A DNA stretch of 64,000 nucleotides from Cordilura impudica (Eukaryota; Arthropoda; Insecta; Diptera; Scathophagidae). The stretch lies in contig OY821521.1 of NCBI GenBank assembly GCA_963682025.1, forward strand, positions 119,203,520-119,267,519. The letters run 5' to 3'. Below the pieces are notes generated by a model. The model was given only the letters and a program-made list of their open reading frames with translations, was not told the origin of the DNA and did no database searches. The position numbers and the translations under genes were made by a program. Positions 31,312 through 41,639 of this stretch are shown in pieces. Numbering within the stretch: position 1 is the stretch's first letter; every line of letters starts with the position of its first letter.

Positions 31312-33835
31312 GGATAGTGTAACGGCTCAGTATGCCCAAATTTACAACTAAAGAAAATACTACGGCAAAAAGCGACTTTGTGAAATAAGTAAATAGAATT
31401 CCAACCGAGATTTTTAACGAAAATAGAAAGAAAGAAAAAAAAAAAGAACGAAAAAACGGCATCCCTAGGGACATATAAAAAGAAAATTTATGGCGTGGTG
31501 AAGGCCTTTTTTTAAGTTTCGTCTGGCCTGACAAGATTGTGTAGCGCGCGGTTTTGACTAAAATAAAACTGAAAAAAAAAAAAATTATAAAATAACGACA
31601 CGTGCTTATAAGACAAATTCCTCGAAACCACTTGTAAAACCATTACACCTGGCATCAGCGTCTTAGTGCCCGTAATTCAAAGTACTGAAAATATCGGTGC
31701 AACCACCCGACGCTCCATGTGGCTCCATTTAAGAACCACGTTGTCTTTTACTTGTGTGATCACAGATCGGCAATAAAACAAGTGCAAGCAGTTGTTTATC
31801 CACACCGCCCTCACGAAATTGATGAGTTTGGACTAAGTGTTGGCAATGCTATAGCCAAATCAACATCTCCATGGACACAACACTTTCAGTGTCAACATAG
31901 AACACCACCTATAGCAGCAATAGCAGCTATTAAAACGGAAGCCGAGACCAACGATGAAAAAGATTCAACGGAGGCATCTATAAAGAATACGGCTGTCATT
32001 AATCACACAACAACGGATAGTGCAATTACACCAACCACTTCACCAAAGTCCACCACCTCCACGGCTGTCTCGAATACCTTGCTAACAACTTTAACTTCAA
32101 CTACAGCCACAGCAGCTCCATTTCATCCCCCAGACCGACAATAGAAGCAAAATCTACTGCCGGGGTTTCCATCGGCCGCGTCGCAGAACCCGGTCGATGT
32201 CGAGGTTATACCCGACAGCAGGTACAGTTAACCATGCCAACAACCTCCGCAACAGAATCATCCACAACAGAAACATCCACAACAATAAACGAAACACCAA
32301 CAGCACCCATAGAAGACGTATCCCAACAATAACTAGATCAACAATAACAAGAGCAGTATCTCCAGCAACAGCAAGCAACAGCACCAGGAATAATACCCTC
32401 AAACCACCACAAAAACCAGGTACTCTGTAGTTGATTTAATTAATTATTTCCGACAGTTTAAATTAAGGGCAAACTCGACAGACGTATTCGCGTATATATG
32501 TATGAGCTACACATAGGTATAGAAATCTGATTTTGTCGTTTAATTAAAAAAAAAAATAAAATATATATATATACATATATAAGGTATTTAAATTCAAAAT
32601 TAGCCGTAAAAGAACAAGAATATATTTAAAAAAAAAAAAAATTGTCCTCACCATATCACCCTTAAAATTTTTAAAAGAAAAAAACATATATATAAAAGAA
32701 AGAAAAAAAAAAACAAGCTATAGCAACATATATAAACACACTACAGCAATAATTAAAATAACAATATCAGAAATAAACCCTATGGAAGAAATTTTAGCAT
32801 ATAAATATATATAAAAAAAAAAGGCCACTTGAATTTCATATATTACTGTTTATCTTACACAATTAGTTCTAAAGATCCTTCATCCATTTCGAATTGAAAA
32901 ATAAAACAAAACAAAAAGAGAGATGACCAAATATTTAATAAAAAAAAAAAAAATAAAAGAAATCTATATTTTGTAACAATAAATAAAAATAAAAAAAGTT
33001 TTCGTAGTCATTTATAAATACGATTAATAACAAAAAAAAAAAAAAAGGAAAAGGTATTTTTTTTTACAGAAAACCAATTGATGCCTATACATATACATAT
33101 ATACATTAAAAATTTATCATTCCCTTTAACATACAGATATACTCATTTGATATATATATATATATATATATATAAACAAATCTTTACCGACTAGGTCAGT
33201 AAAATAACAGTAAATAACAATTGTAACTAGACTAAGAAAAAAAAATATAAATCAAAAATAACCGAAATCTAAAAATGAATTGTCTCGGCTAAAAGGAAAC
33301 AAAGAGGTATGTAGTTATAAAAAAAAAAAAAGGAGATAGTATAACAGTGAACAGGGAGACTTTTCTATAATAACATTGCAAACAGGTAGGAGAAGTCTAA
33401 TGGAATGATTGGCATCCAATCAATCGAAGGGAGGGCAGCCTGGAAGGTCATTTACATCGGACCTCACGAGAATCTTACTGTGCCGACAAGGTGAATGTTA
33501 TTTTACACAATCACAATTGTAGAATGTCCGTCCGTCCGCTCATATGGGTTTGTACTCAAACCTTTTTCGTTTATTAAATTTTTTGTAATGTGAGGGTTAT
33601 ACCAACCGGCACTATAACTTAATTAATGTTAATGGAAGCGTGCGGAACAACCCCCCATTTCCGACGAGCTCAAGCCGGAGCCAAAAAGCATAGAGTGCCA
33701 TCCGCAAAAACCCAAGATAAAAAAAAAAAAGGAAAAACTAAACCCATCACATATGGTGCCCAATAATGGACCATTTATCAATGGTATTTAAAACTTTTCT
33801 TTTCTTTTTTTTATAGCTCAAAAATTAAAACATCG
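31312..33835. mobile_element. Unidentified ~2.5 kb insertion in family A
   Basis: Family A endonuclease ends on its left and ORF1 on its right, so this block was inserted or acquired. It has a G+C-richer leader (31,480-31,720), a Thr/Ser-rich reading frame (31,719-32,144 and a second frame to about 32,333), then about 900 bp of A-rich sequence with many poly-A runs and a TATATA tract at 33,150. A structured GC-richer part follows (33,360-33,700) with GTCCGTCCGTCC. I found no terminal repeats or TSD and do not recognise the family. Confidence 0.45.
31719..32333 (+). pseudogene. Low-complexity Thr/Ser-rich reading frames of unknown function
   Basis: The frame through 31,719 reads APFKNHVVFYLCDHRSAIKQ and FGLSVGNAIAKSTSPWTQHF. 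It then becomes Thr/Ser-rich (TPTTSPKSTTSTAVSNTLLT) and stops at 32,144. A second frame from about 32,100 continues the same composition (TSATESSTTETSTTINETPT) to a stop at 32,333. This may be one frameshifted gene. No domain recognised; a host or viral origin cannot be told. Confidence 0.3.
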
Positions 33836-34904
33836 AACCATTACAATAGATCCATTTTTCTCTTTTTCATTTTAAATTTATTTTGGTAAACTGAACTAAT
33901 CCCATATTTAATTTTAGATTCATCCTTATACAATTTATGCATTTAGTTACTGGTTCTTTGATACATTCTTTGGATTTGTGATTTCCATGGCACTTCACAC
34001 ACACTTCTTGATTTTTACAGTCATTTGATAAATGATTAAAGCCCTTGCATATAAAGCATCTCTTTATATTAGTGCCATCAAAAACTCTGCATCTTTCCCA
34101 ACCTATATTTAACCTTTGCGCATTTATTATTTTCGTATAGGTATAATTCACCATCAGTTTTTATTTTAACATTATATATTGTTCTATTTTTTTGTTTTAT
34201 ATTCGTATGCTTTTATTACTTAATTTCACAATTGTTTATAATTGGATTTTGGTTCCTTATTTTTTCAGTAATTTCTTCTTCCGAATATTTAAACGAAATA
34301 TCGTTATGTCTATATAAAATTCTGTTTGTTTGGACAACTTTTTTTTCGTAATCATCAATCAATTCATTTTGTACAGCATTTTTTATTTTATCCCCCTCTT
34401 CTTTGTTTTCGCTTTGAATTACTACAGCTCTATTTCTTCTATGTCCGACATTAGTTATTTTTAAATTAACGGGATTCACTTTTTTATTTAATTCTTCCTT
34501 TGTTTTTTCGACATTTTGCTTTTCTTTTGCTTTATTATTAGTGGCATTTGTTTATTAGCATCTGGCATCATTGTTTTAAATTGCACTCTATCAGCATATG
34601 ACATTTTGCTTTGCACATCTTTATTTTCTTCCATTTTGTTGCATATTGCATTACTTTTATTTTAAAATTGGTTTACATTTTCACATAATTTTTTATTTCT
34701 CGTGCATTTTTTTCAAATGATTTTTTGCCACTATCTATTTTTTTTAATCTTTCTTCGTATCTTTTTTCAATAGCCTCTAGTAGTTGCTTTATTTCAATTT
34801 CATTTTCTTTCAACGACATTTTGAATTCGTGTTTATACTCGGCTAAGTTTTGTTTATTTTTATTGACATCGTCTTGTATATCCTTAAGTACCAAAGTCCC
34901 GGTT
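33836..34904 (-). pseudogene. Family A third copy: ORF1 (coiled coil, middle domain, zinc knuckles)
   Basis: In - strand order: 34,894-34,673 coiled coil (LAEYKHEFKMSLKENEIEIK, LLEAIEKRYEERLKKIDS). 34,479-34,216 middle domain (MNPVNLKITNVGHRRNRAVV, FKYSEEEITEKIRNQNPIIN). 34,154-33,867 knuckles CFICKGFNHLSNDC and CVKCHGNHKSKEC plus CINC. Frameshifts separate the three. This copy supplies the uninterrupted reference at the FB insertion site of the right-arm copy. Confidence 0.7.
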
Positions 34905-35262
34905 TACACATGAAATTTTTCTTTCTGAAACTGTTTGAAATTCTCTTTTAAACTTTCATCCGTGTCTACACACTGAAATTTTTGTATTGAAATTCAAGAT
35001 TTGTTCATGTTTACTTTATCATTTTATCTATTTATTTTATCATTTTATTTCATTAAAATTAACTTTATGTCAATTTATTATCTTTATTAACACAAACAAA
35101 ACATAACAATGAAAGAAAACGTAAATAGACAATTGCGAAGCAAGAAACAAAAGAGAATTTCAGAGTACACGAAAGTATGTACCACCTGCCATTCTTCTCT
35201 CCCGTCTCACCTATAAACTCAAGACTTTCAGCAAGAAAACTTTCATGTGTAAACAGGCACAA
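34905..35262. mobile_element. Short MITE-like element in family A ORF1
   Basis: Inverted ends CCCGGTTTACACATGAAA (about 34,909) and TTTCATGTGTAAACAGGCA (about 35,241-35,259). It separates the PHD segment from the coiled coil of the same protein. TSD not resolved. Confidence 0.6.
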
Positions 35263-35439
35263 ATCAACATTTTGTATGTACTGCAGGCAGTCATCAAATA
35301 TAAAGCGGACATAATTGTTTGCTTCCAGAACCTTTGCTGAATATTGGTCTATTCCGGCACATTTAGTTGTATAATGATATTCTTTATTACACACTCCAAT
35401 ACATCTTACACCCGTTCCCCTCGTATTGCTGTTTTGCAT
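35263..35439 (-). pseudogene. Family A third copy: N-terminal PHD-type zinc finger of ORF1
   Basis: Encodes RCIGVCNKEYHYTTKCAGID and YVRFIFDDCLQYIQNVD. The cysteines and histidine (C..C...YH...C...C) fit an N-terminal PHD-like finger, here with the first cysteine pair only partly visible. The frame enters the MITE and is then senseless. Past the MITE the ORF1 coiled coil follows, so family A ORF1 is PHD + coiled coil + CCHC. Confidence 0.6.
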
Positions 35440-35559
35440 TTACTGCAATCAGGCATTGTGGTATTTTTAATTAAAGTTTATAAACAAAATATAACTTTCT
35501 TCTTATAACTTTATATTTTACACAGTGTTTGTTTTATTGTCAATGGTTTTAAATGGTCC

Positions 35560-35758
35560 TAGCTATTTTTTAAGCCGAATGAAATTTTATTATTTTAATA
35601 ATCCAACTTTACCCCCTAATATCTCCAGCACTTAAGGAGCTACAAAGACATTACGTACATCAAAATGAAGCTTATGGTAAATGCTTTTACCGGGTCTTGG
35701 TCACTACATACATTAAATACGTTATTTTTGGAGATAATGCCACATTGAAAAAAATTGT
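35560..35758. mobile_element. FB copy 4: right-arm segment, left part (continues at 50,465)
   Basis: ACATCAAAATGAAGCTTATG and GGAGATAATGCCACATTG match the right arm of the other FB copies in order. Skipping hAT-FB copy A, the sequence goes on at 50,465 with TAGTTCATAACCGGTTAA, the next FB block. It probably is the partner of the left arm at 26,743. Confidence 0.6.
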
Positions 35759-35766
35759 AAAAAAAT
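35759..35766. repeat. 8-bp target-site duplication of hAT-FB copy A, left
   Basis: AAAAAAAT, matched at 50,457-50,464. Low complexity alone, but both sides join collinearly with the FB arm. Confidence 0.65.
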
Positions 35767-35906
35767 CAAGGTTCAGAAAATACACACATGAAACACACAA
35801 TGTTCTGTTCTAAAGCAGCCAACACATATTTTTATTTTCATATCAATTATGTGTGTTTCTAAATTTTGTACGGTGCCGAACACATCATGACTGTGCTTCG
35901 TTTGAA

Positions 35907-36188
35907 CCCAGCTACCCAAGAGCTGTTTAATAGACGATGGTGAATAAAATACAACTCCTAAACGAATCTCCCGATGATTATTTGAAGTTTAACAATAACA
36001 AAACAATATTATTTTTTTTTTTATTAATTTTTACTTTTTGGAATATACCCAGCTAGCCAAGAGCTGTTTAATAGAAGATGGTGAATAAAATATAACTCCT
36101 AAACGAATCTCCCGATGATTATTTGAAGAGTAACAATAACAAAACAATATTATTTTTTTTTTTTTATTAATTTTTACTTTTTGGAATA
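35907..36188. repeat. 141-bp tandem duplication of the left transposon end
   Basis: CCCAGCTA(C/G)CCAAGAGCTG begins at 35,907 and at 36,048. Both copies include CGAATCTCCCGATGATTATT and end in GGAATATA. Confidence 0.85.
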
Positions 36189-36546
36189 TATTCTGACACG
36201 TTTGCCTTTCAATCTTGCGATGTTTTTTATACAACTCTTTAAAGATATTTTTTGTTTATGTTCTTTCAACTCACTTTGAAACTCTTGCAGTGTTTAATCG
36301 ACGATTGTTTTCTGCAAAAAAAAAATTGTTTTTTCTATTGTCATGCAATTTACTGTTATAAATTTTTGTTTTCTTCTTTCGTTCGTTGATGTTTTCATTT
36401 AAGTTTTGAATTTCGTTCCGGTGGTTTAGTGTTTTTTTGGTAAGAATTTTAAAGAAAAAAATAAATTAAATGTGAAAAGTTTAAATTAAATGTGTTTGGT
36501 ATTTCGCATAAAATATTGGTAAAGTAAAATAATTAATAAAATAATA

Positions 36547-38515
36547 ATGTTGTCATCGCAAGCAATCAATATGAGAAGAAAGCGTGAGGCTTCCCTAATT
36601 ATGAAGACAATTTTTAAAAGAAATGAAAGTGATTGTGGTAGCAGCAAAAAACAAAAACAAATAGAACAAAAGGAATGCTTTCAACAAGTTGAAGCAGAAG
36701 AAAAATGTAATGCATCTCTGTGTGAAAGTGGAGTAAATGAAGATGGGGAACAGTACATTATTGAAGAAGATGCAGAAGAAGAGTATAATGAAGCTTTTTG
36801 GGAAGATGCCATAAGCGAAGCAAATATTCTGCGGCAACGTTTATCTCAATGGGCTATAAAACATGCGCTTAACACAACGGCAGTAAATGATCTACTGCAA
36901 ATTTTAAGAGATCATAATATTGACCTACCAAGAGATGTGCGGACGCTAAAGAAAACGCCGAGAGATTTAGTGACCAAACAAATGTACGAAGGTTGGTATG
37001 TTAATTATGGGGTAAAAGACGCTATAACAGACTACCTTCGATTAAATAATTATGACTCGCAAGTTATTGTCCTGGATTTTAATGTAGATGGTTTGCCCTT
37101 GTGTAAAAGCTCCAAAAAGCAAGTGTGGCCAATTTTATGCAGTGTTAGCAATTCATCAGAAGTACTTTTAGTAGGTGCATATGAAGGATTTTCTAAGCCC
37201 AAGAGCGCAGACGAATTCTTAATGGATACTGTAGATGAGCTAATTGACTTAGTTGAAAATGGTTTGGAGTACCATAATAAACACTATTCCTTTGAAATTG
37301 GATGTTTTATAATGGATGCACCAGCACGTTCTTACATTTTAGGAACAAAAGGTCACACAGGTTATTATTCATGCACGAGATGTACACAAAAAGGCCAAAT
37401 GTTCGAAAAGCGACTAGTTTTCCCCGTAACACAGACTCTAACTTTACGAACAAATGAATCATTTCGAAGTCGCTCTCAACCACAGCCCCACAACGTACAA
37501 ATAACTACAACAATTGAAAGACTTCCTATAGATATAATCCAGCAAGTTGGCTTAGATTTCACGCACATTGTTTGCCTTGGCGTCGTAAAGACATGCATGG
37601 ACCAAGCAAAAAGGAGAGTTATACTCCCTTTCTTCGGAAAAAATTAATTTGCTTTCGGAAAAGTTAATTGATCTTAAGGACTGCATCCCCGATGAGTTTG
37701 GCAGAAAACCGCGTTCTGTAAAGGAACTTGATAGGTGGAATGCTACTGAATTAAGGCAAATACTTTTATATACTGGACCAATTGTCTTTAAAAATATTTT
37801 ATCTGAAGAGAGGTATTGACACTTTTTAAAATTATGTGTTGCTATGAGAATTTTGGTTGATAAAGCCAATTGCCAAGTAAACAACTTGTATGCTCAAAAT
37901 GTCATTTTTAATTTTGTTAAAGATGTATCAACATTATACAGTTTAAAATTTATGACCTGTAATTTTCACTATTTATTGCATATGCATGAAGATGCTAAAA
38001 AATTTGGCTCGCTACAAGCTACAAGCGCTTTCAAATATGAGAATCACCTACAAAAAATAAAAAAACAAGTCAAAAAGTATAACAACGTGGCTGCACAACT
38101 ATACAAGCGCCAAGTTGAATTAAGTTGTTCTAACCATGGGATGGTTTTTAGTAGCAAGTCTTCCAGTTATGCATTAAAAACTGATTCAAATGGACATAAT
38201 ACGCATATTACAATAAGTGGATTGATTTTTTCGACATTAAAACCAAACAACTTTTGCTTCGCACATGATAACATTATAAAAATAACAAACATATATATGA
38301 CAACTAATACACCTTATTTTGAAGGAAAAATAATAAACAACTTAGAAGCTCTTTTTGAAATTCCTTTAGATTCTAAAAAAATTGGTATATATAAAACAAA
38401 GGAGGACATCGAGGAGGGACAACTCGTTAGATTTGACAACAAAAACCCAATAAAAAAAGTTGCTTTGATTCAAGATAAGAAAGATCAACTGTTTTCTTTC
38501 ATACTTTTGATTTAA
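36547..38515 (+). pseudogene. Transposase-like gene of the CCCAGCTA element, lightly damaged
   Basis: Starts MLSSQAINMRRKREASLIMK with an acidic N-terminus. Conserved core: LDFNVDGLPLCKSSKKQVWP, VGAYEGFSKPKSADEFL, CFIMDAPARSYILGTKGHTG and YYSCTRCTQKG (C-x2-C). The DGLPL/DAPAR acidic residues resemble the first two acids of an RNase H-type transposase (inference). A 1-base shift in the A run near 37,607 moves the frame. A TGA at about 37,816 interrupts LSEERY/HFLK. The rest is open (FHYLLHMHEDAKKFGSLQAT, SAFKYENHLQKIKK) to a stop at 38,515. I recognise the family from insect genomes as transposase-like but cannot name it. Confidence 0.65.
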
Positions 38516-38516
38516 A

Positions 38517-39301
38517 TGTCGGAGGAAAATTATATCAACTCTCAACAAACTTCTGAATATGTTGAATTGCGCAATGTTAATTTTAATTCAGGTTTGTATT
38601 CGTAATTTTTAATGCAATTTTACATTTTCTTTCAGGGCCAATTCCAACTCATGAAATTCTTACCGATTGAGCAATTTGAATAATCGCATTAACTTACTGG
38701 AAGAAAACCAGGGAAAATTGTTAGAAAAGTTAACGAAAGAAGTAATCACGTTGAGAAATGAAGTGCGACAATTGAAATTGGTCCCTGAAGATATACCTAC
38801 GAATTTGCTGCCATCCTTGCCAATTAAAGATATTGAGTCCTTTAAATTAATGAACGAAAATTTGAAAAATGATGATATGTGCAAGAAATTAGTAAGTTGT
38901 TTAAGTACGCTTATTTACAAACATAAAAAAAAATAATTTCTATTTTTTTAATTTCTAGAAATATGTATTAGGAAAGGTTGCAGCAGTTGATCCGGCATCA
39001 TTTCTTAGAGGGGCAGTGAAAAAACTAATGAGCGATGAAGTCGCAACAGAATTTACTTGGAGAGGAACGAATGAAAAGGGGAGCATCCAACAATATATCG
39101 TTGTAAATATTATGAGAAGTACATAAACAACTTTTAAAAGAAACTCATTTCCTTTATTAATAACATTGTTTTTCAGATCTGTGCCATTCAAAATTCGTAC
39201 AATGTGACGACTCAATAATCAACAGAACGCTGCAGCAACATTTTGTCCACGCGAAGGACAGAATTGATCGCCGTTTAAAAAAACAAAATTTGTCAAAATA
39301 A
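38517..39301 (+). pseudogene. DUF4806-like second gene of the CCCAGCTA element, with introns
   Basis: ATG at 38,517 (MSEENYINSQQTSEYVELRN). Intron of about 47 bp (GTTTGT...TTTCAG, 38,590-38,636), then a 1-base frameshift near 38,665. Coiled coil NNRINLLEENQGKLLEKL. DUF4806-type domain: LPSLPIKDIESFKLMNENLK, then intron GTAAGT...TTCTAG (38,890-38,958), then KYVLGKVAAVDPASFLRGAV and ATEFTWRGTNEKGSIQQYIV. A last intron (GTACAT...TTTCAG, 39,119-39,176) leads to a basic tail ending RRLKKQNLSK at 39,301. DUF4806 proteins often accompany insect transposable elements; the function is unknown. A DNA-binding or transposase-partner role is inference. Confidence 0.6.
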
Positions 39302-39810
39302 TTATTTTAGTTTTCTTAATTTTAAGAAAAAAGTTTTATGTTTTTATGTAATTTAAATGAATTAAATGAAAAATGTTATTAATAATAATAATAAATACTA
39401 CAAAAATTATCATAGTTTTTTGAATATTTAAATCGCCCACCAGGCATTGTACGCCTTGTTAAATCATCATCTAATGTGTTTTTTACGACTCTCTCAATGA
39501 ATCATATAAGAATAACAGACGAGCATTGCAGAAGTTTTAAAATAATCTCTACGAGAGTCTCATACGATTCATTATGTTATTCATAAAAGATTTGTAAGAT
39601 AATCTGCAAATAAATCCCAAATGATTTAGTCTACGATTCAAATAAGCGTCTTTCGCAGCGTTATTAAAGGCTCTTGCAGATGAATCGTCTACGTGAAACA
39701 GTTTCTCCCGTGCGAAGTATATCCCACGATTAAAATACGCGCTCGTCGGCGATTAAAAAAGATCTTGTGATTCGCAAAAGACTCATCTGCGATTGAAAAG
39801 GCTAGCTGGG
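39302..39810. other. Right subterminal region of the CCCAGCTA element
   Basis: No ORF. Short degenerate motifs around GATTCAT/ATGAATC and CTACGA recur from 39,430 to 39,790. This resembles the subterminal transposase-binding repeats of large DNA transposons (inference). Confidence 0.45.
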
Positions 39811-39879
39811 AATATTTCGTTATCTACACGAACATTTTTCTATCACGTGTTTTTTGTTTCGAACACACATAAACCACAC

Positions 39880-40160
39880 AGATTCGTGTGTAGCTTTATT
39901 TTAAGTTCGTGTTCTGGTACGTGTTCAGCGAAAAAACAGAACATGAACAATAAACAGGTTCGAGTTCAGTTATATTTTAAGTTCGTGTTCTGGCTCGTGT
40001 ACAGCGGAAAATAGAACATGAACAATAAACAGGTTCGAGTTTAGTTATATTTTAAATTCGTGTTCTGGCTCGTGTATTGTGAAAATACAGAACATGAACA
40101 ATAAACAGGTTCGATTTCAGTTATATTTTAAGTTCTCGTTCTGGATTGTGTACTGTGAAA
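39880..40160. repeat. 75-bp subrepeats, left arm of hAT-FB copy A
   Basis: AATAAACAGG recurs at 39,949, 40,024 and 40,099 (period 75), each unit containing TTCGTGTTCTGG and GTTATATTTTAA. Translations of these repeats are artefacts. Confidence 0.85.
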
Positions 40161-41171
40161 AATTAAAACATCAATTCGCGATCTGATACACCCCGATAAA
40201 AACGACGACAATTGTTTCAACTGAATTTTATTGACCCTTTTTTATGACGTACGTTGAAATTGTTTACAATTGTCAAATATTTTCAAATTTTATTGACCCT
40301 TTTTTATGACTTACCTTGAAATTGTTTACAATTGTCCAGAAAAAATCATTGAGAAAAGATTGTGCATTGACACTAATTGGTTCGCAAATTAAGGGTGGGT
40401 GATTGTGTTAATGCATGCAAAACATCCTAACAACCAGCGAGTGTTTTTTATGATGCAAAATTGTGTTTCTGTCTAAAGTTATTTGTAAAAAAAAAATGTT
40501 TGCAAAAGATCCTAACAACCAACAAGTGTCTTTTATGCCGCAAAATTTGGTTTTTCGTCTACGAAATGAAATGAAAATTACGAGAACAAACCAATTGTAA
40601 ACAATTGCAACGAAAATCATAAAAAAGGATCAAAGAAATTTGGAAAAAAAAACCCATGAAGCCTCAACTTAAAAAAAGGATTGTAAATATTATTTCTATT
40701 GACACTCATTGGTTGGCAAAATAACAGAGGGAGATTTGTGCTAATGTATGCAAAACATCGCAAATAACCGAAACAACAAAAACAGTATGTAATTTTAGAA
40801 AAGGATTGTAATTGTTTTTGTAATAGGCTTCATAAAATTCTTTTCTGAAGAAAGTTACACATGTGAAATTTTTATGAAGCTAAATTGCGTTTTTGTTTTA
40901 AGTCGTTTGTTACGAATTCAAAACTCAAACGGCAAAAAAACAATTGTTTAGTACATCATAAAAAATGGTCAATATAATTTCACAATTAATTCTATTGACA
41001 CTAAGTGGTTGCGAAAATAGGGGTGGGTAATGTAAAAAAACCTAACAACCAACAAGTGTAACTTTATGATGCTAAATTGTGTTTGTGTTTTAAGTCTTTT
41101 ATTACCATCTTTTATTAAAATGAAAACCAACCAATAAAAACAACTGTAAACAATTTCATCGTAAATCATAA
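40160..41171. other. Inner part of hAT-FB copy A, non-coding
   Basis: Repeated blocks CCTAACAACCA and GACCCTTTTTTATGAC and their inverted copies, shared with copy B at 48,480-49,130. No ORF. Ends at the Ty3/Gypsy insertion (ATAA, 41,168-41,171). Confidence 0.6.
41168..41171. repeat. 4-bp target-site duplication ATAA of the Ty3/Gypsy element, left
   Basis: ATAA here and at 47,851-47,854. The flanking sequences join to the hAT-FB arm (TCATAAAAAAGGGT) as seen uninterrupted in copy B. Confidence 0.8.
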
Positions 41172-41451
41172 TATAGCAAAACAAGATAGTTTTTTAGTTT
41201 AATAGTATTTATTTTATTTATGCTTCAGCTCTATCTAGGAGCTGAGTCTTTTTAATGCTAAATTATTAATGATTAATTGATTATAAAATGTTCGTAACAA
41301 CAACATACAATAACAATATACGCAGTCATACAATGTTTTGCAAATGCAGTGGTCAACAATATTGATATTTGTTATTTCCGCATTTGCAAATATTGTACGC
41401 TATGCAGTGTGGGTATTATACAGCACACTACGAAAGTCGTGTTACGCTACA
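41172..41451 (-). repeat. 3' LTR (280 bp, with 82-bp internal deletion)
   Basis: On the - strand starts TGTAGCGTAACACG and ends TTTTGCTATA. Almost identical to the 5' LTR, except that 82 bp present there (47,609-47,690) are missing. Since LTRs are identical at insertion, the deletion is secondary. Confidence 0.9.
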
Positions 41452-41467
41452 CCTTCCTTTTTTATAA
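41452..41467 (-). promoter_or_regulatory. Polypurine tract
   Basis: AAAAAAGGAAGG directly upstream of the 3' LTR on the - strand; the expected plus-strand primer. Confidence 0.7.
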
Positions 41468-41639
41468 GAATGTTCATATAACATTTTGTTCTATGGACAT
41501 TCTTTTATTATTTGTACTGTTGGGTTTTTTTTTTTTTTTTTTGTGGTTGTATCAAGTGCAAGTTTCACATTTTACAATAAATTTATTTTATTTTATTTAC
41601 AAATATAGATTTAAAGAAAAGAATGCATATTGTTTATTT

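Larger units (their letters stand above)
35907..39810 (+). mobile_element. Two-gene DNA transposon with CCCAGCTA ends
   Basis: Left end CCCAGCTACCC, right end GGCTAGCTGGG (inverted CCCAGCTAGCC). Removing it restores hAT-FB sequence (copy B: TTCGTTTTAATATTTCG), with a possible 2-bp AA duplication. The left terminal 141 bp are tandemly repeated (35,907 and 36,048). The right subterminal 350 bp are rich in short ATGAATC/GATTCAT-like motifs. It encodes a transposase-like ORF and a DUF4806-like ORF with small introns. Superfamily not assigned. Confidence 0.75.

Noticed and set aside
31312..33835. LTR retrotransposon
   Set aside because: No direct repeat was found between the two sides, no primer site and no pol.
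34725..34913. Hydrophobic frame opposite the ORF1 coiled coil as a membrane protein
   Set aside because: Antisense of an A-rich coiled-coil gene gives Phe/Ser/Leu-rich frames by chance.
39880..40160. 75-bp repeats as a CRISPR-like array
   Set aside because: No unique spacers; the whole unit repeats, in a eukaryotic transposon arm.
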